DNA of 64,000 nucleotides from JAWKWA01 sp041397765 (GCA_041397765.1 JAWKWA010000022.1:1-64000), one strand, 5' to 3'; shown: positions 16,220-25,466, counted from the stretch's first letter. Notes: generated by a model from the letters alone, not told the origin. Numbers and translations: made by a program.

Positions 16220-18151
16220 CTATTGCCCGGCCGCCCCTTCGAGCAAGTCCGGCAACGGGCTCGTCTGCGACGACCAGGAGGAGGTGGCCGCCTCCTTGCT
16301 CTTCTCCGTGGCATCGCCCCTGGGCGCCTTGCCGCCCTTGGCCCGCGCCGCCGCACGCTCGCGGTCCTCCTGGGTGATCAGCATGCGGATCCGGCCGCCC
16401 GTCTGGCTGCCGGTGACGCCACTCGCGGTCACGCCGGGTCCTGCCTCGAAATGGCTCTGCCCAGTCGCGAGGTCGACGACGAGCTTGTCGCCCTTGATCA
16501 CGTTGTCCCCCTCGGTCACGACGACATTGCCGCCGATCGTCACGGTATCGCCGACGGCGTCGTAGATCAGCCAGTCGCTCGTCGAGATGCGGTCGCCGGG
16601 AGCCGTCACCACCACCTTGCCGCGCGCATCGAGACGGCTGACATCGCTGCCGGGGCCACCCGACTTGCCGCCACCAGCAAAGCGGATCTCCATCTCCGAC
16701 GCCCTGATCTGCTGATCGCCGCGCACCGCCAGAACGCTGCCGCGGAAGATGGCGATGCCCTTGTCGTCGTGCACGTCGAGGCTGTCCGCCTCGATATCCG
16801 TGGCAGCATCGCTGTCGGCGGAAAATCCGGTAAAGCCCTGGGCGAGCGGATCGGCCGCCAAGGCCTTCTTCGCCTTCTTCGCCTTCCGTCCCTTGCCTCC
16901 GGCCTTGGCCGTCTCGGCGGCGGCCGGATCGAAGCGGCCACGCACCCGCCCACCGGGAGGGAATCGCGTCAGCCGTTTCTTCAGATCGACCTCGAGACGC
17001 TGGCCGGTCAGCGTGTTGCCGGCATCGGTCAGCACCACCTCGCCGCCGAGCGTGATCTGGTCGCCGGCCCGGTCGAAGATGCTCCAGGCCGCCGTCGCCC
17101 TGCGCCCGTCGGTGGTGACGATGACGACGTCGTCGCGCGCCTCGATACGGCTGACCCGGGTGCCGGCGCCCTCATCCTCCGCCTTTTCGGCCTCGCCGGT
17201 GCCGGTGCCGATCCCGGCCGCCGCTCCCTCGTAGGCGACCTCCATGGTCTGCGAGGTCATGGTCGCCTCGCCCTGCACCGCCCTGACCGAGCCGGTGAAG
17301 AGGGCCTTCTTGTCCTCATCCTTCACCTCGAGACGGTCGGCAGTGACGTCGATCGGCGCGTCGGACTGGCCGATCGAGGCGAGGCCGCCGCCTGCGGCCA
17401 CCTTGCCCGCAGCGGCTTTCGTCGCGGGCGCGGCTGCTCCCTCCACGTCCTGCCCCGCCTCGCCCTTGCCCGGCGGCGGCACCAGATGGGCAACCACGTC
17501 GCCGATGAACAGCACCCGCCGCTCGTCGGAGAAGAGCTGCATCTTCTTCGATCGGACGGTGCCCTGCGGGCTCTCGACCTTGACCGGCTGATCGCTGACG
17601 ATGCGCTTCTGCTTGAGGCTCACCTCGGCGACCTGAAGGCGCGCCCGCATGCCGTCGCTGGTGACGATGTCGATGCCGCCGGCGAGCCGCAGCCTGTCCT
17701 GCTTGGAGAAGTAGAGGCCGGATTTTCCCGTGAGATCGGCGGTCCGGCCGTCTGCCTCGGTGAGGCGGGCGGTGATGCTCTCGAGGCGCACCTGGTCGCC
17801 CTTCTTCAGGTCCTGCATGGCACTCGCGGCGCGCACCACATAGCGGCCGTTGTCGCTGGTGAACCCTTCGTATTTGGGATTGATCATGCGCAGGTTCTCG
17901 GTCGAGACGTCCACCCGCTCGACGCTCACCTCGCCCTTGCCGACCTCGACCTCGATGCCGCTCGGCAGGAAATAGAGCCCGAAAGCCGCAACCGCCCCGA
18001 GCGGAAAGGCGATCCTGAGAACGCGCACCAGGACGCTATGGATTCGCGCCCGGCGAAAGGCGCGGCCCCGGTCGGCGGCAGACGGCGCGCTGCGACCGCC
18101 TGAGCGCGGCGAATGCGCCGGCCGTCCGCCGGCAGTCGCGCTCATGGTCAT
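16220..18151 (-). CDS. LptC-LptA-LptA fusion protein of LPS export
   Basis: Predicted inner-membrane-anchored protein of 643 aa. A basic cytoplasmic N-terminus is followed by one transmembrane helix (about residues 40-63, LRIAFPLGAVAAFGLYFL), an LptC beta-jellyroll (about 64-225, including MINPKYEGFTSDNGRYVV), a Gly/Ala-rich linker, a first LptA/OstA domain (about 262-402, DVTADRLEVKDEDKKALFTG), a Lys-rich linker, and a second LptA/OstA domain (about 450-570, DIEADSLDVHDDKGIAIFRG). Normally LptC (about 200 aa) and LptA (about 180 aa) are separate genes; here they are one polypeptide with two bridge modules. It would hold the periplasmic LPS bridge covalently on the inner-membrane complex. The start at 18151 is likely but ATGs at 18172 and 18145 are alternatives. 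Confidence 0.85.
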   Translation of the reverse strand: MTMSATAGGRPAHSPRSGGRSAPSAADRGRAFRRARIHSVLVRVLRIAFPLGAVAAFGLYFLPSGIEVEVGKGEVSVERVDVSTENLRMINPKYEGFTSDNGRYVVRAASAMQDLKKGDQVRLESITARLTEADGRTADLTGKSGLYFSKQDRLRLAGGIDIVTSDGMRARLQVAEVSLKQKRIVSDQPVKVESPQGTVRSKKMQLFSDERRVLFIGDVVAHLVPPPGKGEAGQDVEGAAAPATKAAAGKVAAGGGLASIGQSDAPIDVTADRLEVKDEDKKALFTGSVRAVQGEATMTSQTMEVAYEGAAAGIGTGTGEAEKAEDEGAGTRVSRIEARDDVVIVTTDGRRATAAWSIFDRAGDQITLGGEVVLTDAGNTLTGQRLEVDLKKRLTRFPPGGRVRGRFDPAAAETAKAGGKGRKAKKAKKALAADPLAQGFTGFSADSDAATDIEADSLDVHDDKGIAIFRGSVLAVRGDQQIRASEMEIRFAGGGKSGGPGSDVSRLDARGKVVVTAPGDRISTSDWLIYDAVGDTVTIGGNVVVTEGDNVIKGDKLVVDLATGQSHFEAGPGVTASGVTGSQTGGRIRMLITQEDRERAAARAKGGKAPRGDATEKSKEAATSSWSSQTSPLPDLLEGAAGQ

Positions 18152-18373
18152 CGCCGTCCTGACCCCGTCCATAGAGATGCTGCGCCCCGGCCCGGCAGCA
18201 CCGCAAGCGCCGCCCGTCCGCCATCGCCGGTCGCAGACCGGCCGAGTCGGACATCACCTAGCCCGACATCATGGTCAGATTTGGCCTCGCCGCAACCGCG
18301 CCGGCGGGCATCGCCGCCCATGCGCTCTTTCGGCCACGGTCAGGTCTCTTGCTCGCCGCGGATGGCCGGCCGG

Positions 18374-18985
18374 TCAGTGCGCGAGGATGTCGATGTCCGG
18401 CCAGCCCGCCAGATCGAGCTCGGCGCGGGTCGGCAGGAAGCGGAAGCAGGCCTCGGCCAGATGCGTCCGGCCCTCGCGCGCCAGCATGAGGTCGAGCCGC
18501 TCCTTCAGCCGGTGCAGATGGAGCACGTCCGAGGCCGCATAGGCCATCTGCTGCTCGCCGAGGTCCGGCCGCCCCCAGTCGGAGCTCTGCTGCTCCTTGG
18601 AGATCTCGACACCGATGAGCTCGGCGCAGAGATCCTTCAGACCATGCCGGTCGGTATAGGTGCGGGCGAGCTTGGAGGCGATCTTGGTGCAATAGACCGG
18701 CTTCGCCATCACCCCCAGATGGTGGTGCAGGGCGGCCAGATCGAAACGGGCGAAGTGGAAGATCTTGAGGACGCTCTCGTCCGCCAGCAGCGCCTGGAGG
18801 CGCGGGGCCTTCGGCTCGCCCGGTCCGATCTGGACGAGATGGGCCTCGCCGTCGCCGCCCGAGAGCTGGACGAGACAGAGCCGGTCCCGATGGGGATTGA
18901 GCCCCATGGTCTCGGTGTCGATGGCGACCGAGCCCTTGAATGCGACCCCTTTGCCGAGATCGCCCTTGTGGAGTGTGATGGCCAT
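18374..18985 (-). CDS. rnd: Ribonuclease D-like 3'-5' exonuclease
   Basis: DEDDy exonuclease of 203 aa, only the catalytic domain: the C-terminal HRDC domains of enterobacterial RNase D are absent, which is usual for this short alphaproteobacterial form. Exo I is VAIDTETMGLN, Exo II is KIFHFARFDLAAL, and Exo III is QMAYAASDVLHLHRL with the Tyr of the DEDDy type. Likely role is 3' trimming of tRNA or other small RNAs. It stands first in the rnd-lptC/A-lptB-rpoN run, conserved in Hyphomicrobiales. Confidence 0.92.
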   Translation of the reverse strand: MAITLHKGDLGKGVAFKGSVAIDTETMGLNPHRDRLCLVQLSGGDGEAHLVQIGPGEPKAPRLQALLADESVLKIFHFARFDLAALHHHLGVMAKPVYCTKIASKLARTYTDRHGLKDLCAELIGVEISKEQQSSDWGRPDLGEQQMAYAASDVLHLHRLKERLDLMLAREGRTHLAEACFRFLPTRAELDLAGWPDIDILAH

Positions 18986-19020
18986 GACTCGCCCGGCGCG
19001 TGAGTGGATGGAACGGCGCC

Positions 19021-19124
19021 CGACTTCGCTTCAAGCGGACTTGGCTTAAAGGGACTTGGCTCGAAGGGACGTGCTCAAAGGAACGTGGCTCTAAGGGACG
19101 TGGCTCAAGAAGACGTCGCTCGAG
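19021..19124. repeat. Degenerate 15-bp tandem repeat, about seven copies
   Basis: Seven units of about 15 bases with the consensus GGGACGTGGCTCAAA follow each other without spacers (for example 19051-19065 and 19095-19109); one unit is 14 bases. They fill the gap between rnd and the tRNA gene. No coding role is evident. Confidence 0.8.
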
Positions 19125-19228
19125 CAGATCTGGCGTTCATCCGCTCGTGCCTGCCCGAGGCCACAATTCGAGGGGCCGCGCCCCGGCTGTCAGCCGATGG
19201 TCCGGTCGAGCGCTCCCAACCGATGATC

Positions 19229-19313
<85 letters not shown>

Positions 19314-19525
19314 ATCGGCGCATGACCTAGTGCGGCATTCCTGCTTTGTCAATCGCCGCGGTCCCGTCTTGAGAGGCCGCATGACGGCGTGTATTCCTCG
19401 CAACCGTCGAGAGCGTGCCGCGACGGCCCGAGCGGATGCCGTCGCCCGCTGCCCAGAACCCCGCCTCTTGGACCCGGGCACCGCCAGGCCCCGGTGTCCA
19501 TCTCCACGCGAAGGAGCGTTCCACC

Positions 19526-20506
19526 ATGGCCAGCCGACCTGGAGAGGCACGTCTCGTCACCGTGTTCGGCGGATCGGGATTTCTCGGGCGCCATGTCGTC
19601 AGGGCGCTGGCCCGCCGCGGCTACCGCATCCGCGCCGCCGAGCGCCGGCCGGATCTCGCCGGACATCTGCAGCCCATGGGCGGGGTCGGGCAGATCCAGG
19701 CCGTGCAGGCCAATCTGCGCAACCTCGAGTCGATCAGGCGCGCCGTCGCAGGGGCGGACGCGGTCGTCAATCTCGTCGGCATCCTCGCCGAGACGGGCCG
19801 CCAGCGCTTCGACAACATCCATGTCGAGGGGGCGCGGCGCGTCGCCCGGGCCGGACGGGAGGCGGGCATCGCCAGCCTCGTCCATGTCTCGGCGATCGGC
19901 GCCGATGCCAGATCCAACGCCCGCTATGCCCGCTCCAAGGCGAACGGCGAGAAGGCCGTTCTCGAGGAGCTGCCGGGCGCCGTGATCATGCGGCCCTCGC
20001 TCGTGTTCGGGCCCGAGGACCAGTTGTTCAACCGCTTCGCCGGCCTTGCCGCCATGTCGCCGGTGATGCCGGTGATCGGCGGCCGCAGCCGCTTCCAGCC
20101 GGTCTATGCGGGCGATGTCGCCGAGGCCATCGCCAATGCCCTCGACGGCCGGGCACGTCCAGGCACCGTCTACGAGCTCGGTGGGCCCGAGGTCGTGACG
20201 ATGCGTCAGATCATCGAGCGGACGCTCGCCTATACCGGCCGCAAGCGCCGTCTGGCGCCCGTGCCGTTCTGGTTCGCCAAGCTGAAAGCGATCGGCTTCA
20301 AGATGCTGCCGTCCTCGCTTCGACCCTTCACGCTCGACCAGATGCGCATGCTGCAGAAGGACAATCTGGTCGGCGAGGCCGCCACCGCCGAGGCGCGCAG
20401 CCTCGCCGGCCTCGGCGTGACCGCACCGGTCTCGATGGAGATGGTGGTGCCCGACTATCTCGTCCGCTTCCGCGATCACGGCCAGTACGCGACCTATCGC
20501 GGCTGA
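19526..20506 (+). CDS. NDUFA9-like NAD(P)-binding protein (atypical SDR)
   Basis: Atypical short-chain dehydrogenase of 326 aa, similar to the NDUFA9 accessory subunit of complex I. The N-terminal dinucleotide-binding motif is VTVFGGSGFLGRHVVRAL; further on are AVVNLVGILAETG, HVSAIGAD, YARSKANGEKAV and MRPSLVFGPED. The start at 19526 follows AAGGAG at good spacing. In alphaproteobacteria such proteins are usually annotated as complex I NDUFA9 family; whether it binds complex I is not shown by the sequence. The palindromic repeat at 20516 lies directly after its stop. Confidence 0.88.
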   Translation: MASRPGEARLVTVFGGSGFLGRHVVRALARRGYRIRAAERRPDLAGHLQPMGGVGQIQAVQANLRNLESIRRAVAGADAVVNLVGILAETGRQRFDNIHVEGARRVARAGREAGIASLVHVSAIGADARSNARYARSKANGEKAVLEELPGAVIMRPSLVFGPEDQLFNRFAGLAAMSPVMPVIGGRSRFQPVYAGDVAEAIANALDGRARPGTVYELGGPEVVTMRQIIERTLAYTGRKRRLAPVPFWFAKLKAIGFKMLPSSLRPFTLDQMRMLQKDNLVGEAATAEARSLAGLGVTAPVSMEMVVPDYLVRFRDHGQYATYRG

Positions 20507-20515
20507 CGAGTGGTC

Positions 20516-20592
20516 CATGGAGCTTTGGAATTCAACATTTGAGAACGAGCTGGCCGCACCCGGGACTGAAATGTCGAATTCGCTCCATTAGG
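20516..20592. repeat. Dispersed palindromic element, copy A
   Basis: Imperfect hairpin of about 77 bp: TGGAGCTTTGGAATTCAACA on the left is mirrored by ATGTCGAATTCGCTCCATTA on the right. The same sequence, inverted and with about one substitution and one indel, occurs at 40075-40152; more divergent relatives are at 34184, 34271 and 40169. It lies 10 bp after a stop codon and might also act as a terminator. Confidence 0.85.
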
Positions 20593-20722
20593 AGCCTGCC
20601 TCGATCGCCGGCCGGCAATGGCGTCACCGGGGGCGCTCGGCCTTGCCCGTGACCGGCAGTCTGCCGATGATGGGGCGTGCGCGCTGCCGCGCCCCGGCGG
20701 CACCATCGTTCGGAGACCCGTC

Positions 20723-21550
20723 ATGGCATCGCTCGCCGGCCGCTCGGCCATCGTCACCGGAGGTCTCACCGGCCAGGGCCGCGCCATCGCGCTCGCCCTT
20801 GCCCGCGAGGGCGCGCATGTCGCGGCGGGATCGTTCATCGGCGAGGCGGCCGGACGCGCCGGCGACGCAGCCGCCTATCCCGAGGCCGAAGCCGCCGACA
20901 GCCTCCGACGGGAAATCGCCGCCCTCGGCGCCAGGGTCCATGCCGGCCATCTCGACGTCCGCAGCAGCGAGGCGATCGCGGCCTTCCTCGCCGCTGCCGA
21001 GGCGACGAGCGGCCCGGCCGACATCCTCGTCAATGCCGCCGGCACCACCGCCGAGCACCCGGTCGCCGGTCATCCCGACGCGCTCTGGGAGAAGATCCTC
21101 GACACCAATCTCTCGGGCGCCTTCCGCATGATCCGCGCCGTGCTGCCGGGCATGATGGCGCGGGGCTGGGGACGCATCGTCAATATCGGCTCGACGGCCG
21201 CGACCGTCGGCTGGAAGGACAATCCGGCCTATTGCGCCTCGAAATCCGGCCTGCTCGGCCTGACGCGCTGCGTCGCGCTCGAGGGGGCCCCGCACGGCGT
21301 CACCTGCGTGATGATCAGCCCGACCTGGGTCGAAACCGAGCTGATGCGCCGCGACCTCGCCCAGCTCGTCGCCCGCGAAGGCCGGGGCCGCACGCTCGAG
21401 GACGCCATGGCCGAGGTCGCCGCCACCAATCCGCAGGGTCGTATCGTGCAGCCGTCAGAAATCGCCAGCCTCGCCGCCTTCCTTTGTCGCGACGAGGCGA
21501 AAGGCATCACCATGGAGAACATCCAGGTATCAGCCGGCGCGCTGTGGTAG
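20723..21550 (+). CDS. Short-chain dehydrogenase/reductase
   Basis: Classical SDR of 275 aa. The cofactor motif is AIVTGGLTGQGRAIALAL (TGxxxGxG), then NAAG, and the catalytic Ser-Tyr-Lys in GSTAATVGWKDNPAYCASKSG (Tyr and Lys in YCASK). An insertion of about 20 residues follows the second strand. The start at 20723 follows GGAG. Substrate is not predictable; the closest general resemblance is to 3-oxoacyl-ACP reductase-like or sugar/alcohol dehydrogenases. Followed closely by two small genes. Confidence 0.9.
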   Translation: MASLAGRSAIVTGGLTGQGRAIALALAREGAHVAAGSFIGEAAGRAGDAAAYPEAEAADSLRREIAALGARVHAGHLDVRSSEAIAAFLAAAEATSGPADILVNAAGTTAEHPVAGHPDALWEKILDTNLSGAFRMIRAVLPGMMARGWGRIVNIGSTAATVGWKDNPAYCASKSGLLGLTRCVALEGAPHGVTCVMISPTWVETELMRRDLAQLVAREGRGRTLEDAMAEVAATNPQGRIVQPSEIASLAAFLCRDEAKGITMENIQVSAGALW

Positions 21551-21617
21551 GAAAGCGGAAGGCGACGGCTCCATGGCTCCGGCATCGTCCAGGGCGCGAT
21601 CGGGGATGGGGAATGCG

Positions 21618-22013
21618 ATGCTCGGCGTGATCTCGTGGCGCAACGCGGGTCTCGGGGTGCTGTCCTGGCTGCTGCCCTTCGCTGCCTCGGTGCCGTTCTT
21701 CGACAGCTCCGGCACGCTGCTCGTCGCCCAGCCGCTCTTCAAGTCGCTGATGGTGGTGATCGGCGGCGGCATCGGCGTCGCCCTGTTGGTCGTCGCCTTC
21801 CGGCGCCTCGTGCCGGGCGTGGCTTCCGGCCTCGGGATCGGGCTCTTCTGGCTCGCCCTCAACCTCGCCCTCGATCTCGCCGTGCTGGTGCCGATGAACG
21901 GCATGACGGTGCCGGCCTATCTCGCCGACATCGGATTGCGCTATCTTCTCCTGCCGATCGTCGCGACGGGCATGGGGCTGGTCGCCGGACGCGGGGGCTC
22001 GCGACAGGCCTGA
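21618..22013 (+). CDS. Small integral membrane protein, four predicted helices
   Basis: Hydrophobic protein of 131 aa that I do not recognise. Four transmembrane helices are apparent: near LGVLSWLLPFAASVPFF, SLMVVIGGGIGVALLVVAF, SGLGIGLFWLALNLALDLAV and LRYLLLPIVATGMGLVAG. The start at 21618 follows GGGGA; ATG at 21606 is an alternative. It lies 67 bp after the SDR gene and 42 bp before a small exported protein, so the three may form one transcript. Confidence 0.72.
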   Translation: MLGVISWRNAGLGVLSWLLPFAASVPFFDSSGTLLVAQPLFKSLMVVIGGGIGVALLVVAFRRLVPGVASGLGIGLFWLALNLALDLAVLVPMNGMTVPAYLADIGLRYLLLPIVATGMGLVAGRGGSRQA

Positions 22014-22055
22014 GGGAGTGGCGCCCGCCGGCGCAACCGACCGATGGAGACAGCC

Positions 22056-22334
22056 ATGGCCAAGCCGATACGATGCCCACAGGCGAGACTTGTCCTGGCG
22101 GCCGGCCTCGTGCTCGGCAGCGGCCTTGCCGCGCCGGCCCTCGCCATCAATTGGGAGGGTCATGACGAGTGGTTCCACGACGCGGCGCCGTTCAAATCGC
22201 TCACCGATCTGGTCGCCCCGCTGCCGCCGAAGCGTCTGCCACCATGCGAGGAGCGCCGCAAGGCGGCCGCCGCCAACCCCTACGAGCAGATCGCCCTGCC
22301 GGGCGTCAATTGCACCGATCCGCCAGAGAACTGA
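22056..22334 (+). CDS. Small exported protein of unknown function
   Basis: Protein of 92 aa with a signal peptide (LVLAAGLVLGSGLAAPALA, cleavage after ALA) and a mature part of about 62 residues starting INWEGHDEWFHD. Two cysteines in the mature chain (PPCEER and GVNCTD) could form a disulfide. The start at 22056 follows GGAG; ATG at 22044 is an alternative. Not a family I recognise. Confidence 0.7.
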   Translation: MAKPIRCPQARLVLAAGLVLGSGLAAPALAINWEGHDEWFHDAAPFKSLTDLVAPLPPKRLPPCEERRKAAAANPYEQIALPGVNCTDPPEN

Positions 22335-22443
22335 GGGCGTCCCGGCCGCAGATGGGCTCCGCACTCTGCGCCGCCTGGCATTGTGACACGGGGCGGGCTG
22401 GCGTATTGAGGCGTCCAACATCCGGGAACAGATCGGCCCAGAG

Positions 22444-22581
22444 AGCCTGATCGATCGAGATGCGAGCATGCGTGCGAGCATCGAGGGCGTGAAACAGTCT
22501 CTGAAGACAAATAGCCTGATCGGCCGAGATGCACGTGCGTCAGTAAGCATCTAGGCCGTGAAGCAGATTTGAGAAACAACC
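22444..22581. repeat. Tandem duplication of about 69 bp upstream of prfC
   Basis: AGCCTGATCGATCGAGATGC at 22444 recurs as AGCCTGATCGGCCGAGATGC at 22513, and the similarity continues through AGCATC..AGG.CGTGAA.CAG to about 22581. The copies have diverged at roughly a quarter of positions, including small indels. The second copy ends about 47 bp before the prfC start. Confidence 0.75.
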
Positions 22582-22628
22582 AGATGGTGCATGCCCGAGA
22601 CGCGCATGCGCCATTGGCCGGAAAGACC

Positions 22629-24263
22629 ATGAACGACGAGACACCGACGACGCTGCCGGGCGCTCAGGACGCCCGGGCGCGGGCCCGCATGAAGGCCGAG
22701 ATCGAGCGGCGACGCACCTTCGCCATCATCTCGCATCCGGACGCCGGCAAGACGACGCTGACCGAGAAGCTGCTGCTGTTCGGCGGCGCCATCCAGCTCG
22801 CCGGCCAGGTGAAGGCCAAGAAGGACAAGCGCTCGACGCGATCCGACTGGATGGCGATCGAGAAGGCGCGCGGCATCTCGGTCGCAACCGCCGTCATGAC
22901 CTTCGAGTATGGCGGCGCCGTCTTCAACCTGCTCGACACGCCGGGCCACGAGGACTTCTCCGACGACACCTATCGCACGCTGACCGCGGTCGATTCCGCC
23001 ATCATGGTGATCGACGGGGCGCGCGGCATCGAGGCGCGCACCCGCAAGCTGTTCGAGATCTGCCGCCTGCGCGACATTCCGATCGTGACCTTCATCAACA
23101 AGATGGACCGCGAGAGCCGCGAGCCGCTCGAATTGCTCGACGAGATCGAGAGCGTGCTCGCCCTCGAAACGGCGCCCATGGTCTGGCCGATCGGCCTCGG
23201 CCGCGCCTTCCGCGGCACCTATGATCTCGTCGAGCCGCGCATCCGCCAGCTCGACCTCTCCGACGAGGGAACGCCGGTCTCGGGCCCCGATGATCCCCGG
23301 GTTGCCGCCCTCATGGACGAGGACCTGCGCGCACATTGGCTGGAGGAGATGGCGCTCGTCGCGGGCGCCTGCCACACGCTCGATGTCGAGGCGTTCCGCC
23401 ATGGCAGCCAGACGCCGGTCTATTTCGGCAGCGCGCTCAGGAATTTCGGCGTCAAGGACCTGCTCGATTCGCTGATCGCCAACGCCCCGCCGCCGCGCGG
23501 ACGGCGCGCCGCCACGCGCATGGTCGAGGCCGACGAGCCGCAGATGACCGGCCTCGTCTTCAAGATCCAGGCGAACATGGATCCGAACCATCGCGACCGC
23601 ATCGCCTTCATGCGTGTCTGCTCGGGCAAGCTCACGCGCGGCATGCGCGTGCGCGTCACCCGCTCGGGCCAGACCATCGCGCTGCAGGCGCCGCAGTTCT
23701 TCTTCGCCCAGGATCGCAGCCTCGCCGAGGAAGCCTTCGCCGGCGATATCGTCGGCATCCCCAACAAGGGCACGCTTCGCATCGGCGACACGCTGACCGA
23801 GGGCGAGGCGCTCGACTTCACCGGCATTCCGAGCTTCGCGCCGGAAAATCTGAGGCGCATCCGCCTCGCCGACGCCATCCGCGCGCGGAAGCTGAAGGAG
23901 GCGCTCGAGGAATTGTCGGAGGAGGGCGTCGTCCAGCTCTTCTTCCCGGTCGACGGCACGCCGCCGCTGGTCGGCGTCATCGGTGCGCTGCAGCTCGACG
24001 TGCTCGCCGACCGCCTGACGCACGAATACGGTCTCTCGATCGCCTATGAGAGCGCCTCGGTCAGCGGCGTGCGCTGGCTGACCGCGACCGACCCCGCCCT
24101 CATCAAGAAGTTCATCGAGAAGAACCGCTCGGCGGTCGCACTCGATGCCGCGGGCGATCCGGTCTATCTCGCCTCGTCCGACTTCAACATGCAGTGGACG
24201 GCCGACAAGAACCCCGACATCCGCTTCGCCGACATCAAGCTGACGGCCGCCAGCGCGGCCTGA
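22629..24263 (+). CDS. prfC: Peptide chain release factor 3
   Basis: Class II release factor GTPase, 544 aa, that recycles RF1/RF2 from the ribosome after termination. G1 is AIISHPDAGKTTLTEKLL, switch 2/G3 is LLDTPGHEDFSDDTYRTL, G4 is TFINKMDRE. The region GDIVGIPNKGTLRIGDTL is the beta-barrel domain and the C-terminal domain ends SSDFNMQWTADKNPDIRFAD. The start at 22629 gives a family-like N-terminus; in-frame ATGs further upstream overlap the repeat. Confidence 0.96.
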   Translation: MNDETPTTLPGAQDARARARMKAEIERRRTFAIISHPDAGKTTLTEKLLLFGGAIQLAGQVKAKKDKRSTRSDWMAIEKARGISVATAVMTFEYGGAVFNLLDTPGHEDFSDDTYRTLTAVDSAIMVIDGARGIEARTRKLFEICRLRDIPIVTFINKMDRESREPLELLDEIESVLALETAPMVWPIGLGRAFRGTYDLVEPRIRQLDLSDEGTPVSGPDDPRVAALMDEDLRAHWLEEMALVAGACHTLDVEAFRHGSQTPVYFGSALRNFGVKDLLDSLIANAPPPRGRRAATRMVEADEPQMTGLVFKIQANMDPNHRDRIAFMRVCSGKLTRGMRVRVTRSGQTIALQAPQFFFAQDRSLAEEAFAGDIVGIPNKGTLRIGDTLTEGEALDFTGIPSFAPENLRRIRLADAIRARKLKEALEELSEEGVVQLFFPVDGTPPLVGVIGALQLDVLADRLTHEYGLSIAYESASVSGVRWLTATDPALIKKFIEKNRSAVALDAAGDPVYLASSDFNMQWTADKNPDIRFADIKLTAASAA

Positions 24264-24332
24264 CATCGGCATCGGAGAGAGAGGCATCGGCGACATCGGC
24301 GGCGGATCGGCACACGGCAGCGGCTGCGGCCG

Positions 24333-24635
24333 TCAGGCCATGACAGCACGCAGCGCCACGGCGGCGGCGACACCGAGGGCGACGGCGGCGAGCAGGGGCA
24401 GGCGGAAGGCGGCAAGGAGCGTCAACGCGGCGGCGATGAGATCGGGCGGCCCGCCCTTCACGATCTCCGGCGCGATCACCGCCGTCAGCACCGCGACCGG
24501 CACCGCATCGAGCGCCGCCTTGACGGTTCGCGAGGGCCGGAGCGCCGCCACCAGCCAGAGGCCGCCGAGCCGGGTTGCATAGGTCGCCACGCCCATGGCG
24601 AAGAATGCGAGGAGATTGGCCCATTCAAGCCTCAT
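24333..24635 (-). CDS. azlD: AzlD-type branched-chain amino acid exporter subunit
   Basis: Small membrane protein of 100 aa with four hydrophobic helices (for example FFAMGVATYATRLGGLWLV and LIAAALTLLAAFRLPLLA), the small partner of AzlC. Its ATG overlaps the end of azlC by 11 bp, so the two are coupled. Together they export branched-chain amino acids or related compounds. Confidence 0.88.
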   Translation of the reverse strand: MRLEWANLLAFFAMGVATYATRLGGLWLVAALRPSRTVKAALDAVPVAVLTAVIAPEIVKGGPPDLIAAALTLLAAFRLPLLAAVALGVAAAVALRAVMA

Positions 24636-25362
24636 CGCCGGCCTCCCCGCCAAGGCTTGCCAGAACGGCCGCCACCATCGCCCCCGCGGTGCCGCCGGCG
24701 ACGATGTGCCAGACGCCCCCCGCGAGACGCTCGACGAGGAGCGCCATCCCCGCGCTCGCCGCGATCACGACGGCCGAGCGGCTGCCGCGCCAGAAGCCGG
24801 CGATGAGGCCGATGAACACGGCACTGAACACGAAATCGAAACCGTAGCGCTCGGGCTCGGTCAGGATCGCGCCGAGCCCGGCCCCGACAGCCGTCCAGGC
24901 GATCCAGTTGAGATAGAAGACGCCGGCAAGCCCCGCCCAGTAGGCCGGCGTCAGCGGTGCGGCGAGCGCCCGCTTCTCCGCAAATGCCCAGATTTCGTCG
25001 GCGAGGAAGAACATCGCCACCGGCTTCGTCACCGGCCCGAAGCGGCCGAGATGCCGGCTGATCGAGGCACCCATCATGACGTGGCGCAGATTGACGGTGA
25101 AGGCCGTCGCCGCCAGCAGGGCCCAGGGCGCCGGGTCCTGCCAGAGCCCGAGCGCGACGAATTGCGACGAGCCGGCGAAGACGATGCCGCTCATCGCCGC
25201 CACCTCGAGCGGCGACAGGCCCTTCTGGGCGGCGAGCGCGCCGAGCAGCAGCGCGAATGGCACGGTGGCGATCTCGACCGGCAGCACGGTGAGCACACCG
25301 GCGCGGAACTCCGCGAGCGCGGAGGAATGGGCCGGCGCTTCGTCATCGGGCGGCAGGGACAT
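24625..25362 (-). CDS. azlC: AzlC family branched-chain amino acid exporter
   Basis: Membrane protein of 245 aa with about five to seven helices. Family features are the GVLTVLPVEIATVPFALLLG start, LSPLEVAAMSGIVFAGSSQF, and NLRHVMMGASISRHL. It forms the large subunit of an AzlCD exporter. No strong ribosome site precedes 25362, but the start residue fits the family. No Lrp/AsnC regulator is adjacent. Confidence 0.9.
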   Translation of the reverse strand: MSLPPDDEAPAHSSALAEFRAGVLTVLPVEIATVPFALLLGALAAQKGLSPLEVAAMSGIVFAGSSQFVALGLWQDPAPWALLAATAFTVNLRHVMMGASISRHLGRFGPVTKPVAMFFLADEIWAFAEKRALAAPLTPAYWAGLAGVFYLNWIAWTAVGAGLGAILTEPERYGFDFVFSAVFIGLIAGFWRGSRSAVVIAASAGMALLVERLAGGVWHIVAGGTAGAMVAAVLASLGGEAGDEA

Positions 25363-25466
25363 GATGGAAACCAGGCCTTCGGGGGACCGGCACGTCCAAG
25401 CACCACCGGCGCCGACGTCATTAGCCTGCCTGCCGCCTTCGACTCAAGCCCGCCCGGGCGGCCCGC

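Noticed and set aside
19021..19124. CRISPR array
   Set aside because: Units are contiguous and degenerate with no unique spacers, and there are no cas genes.
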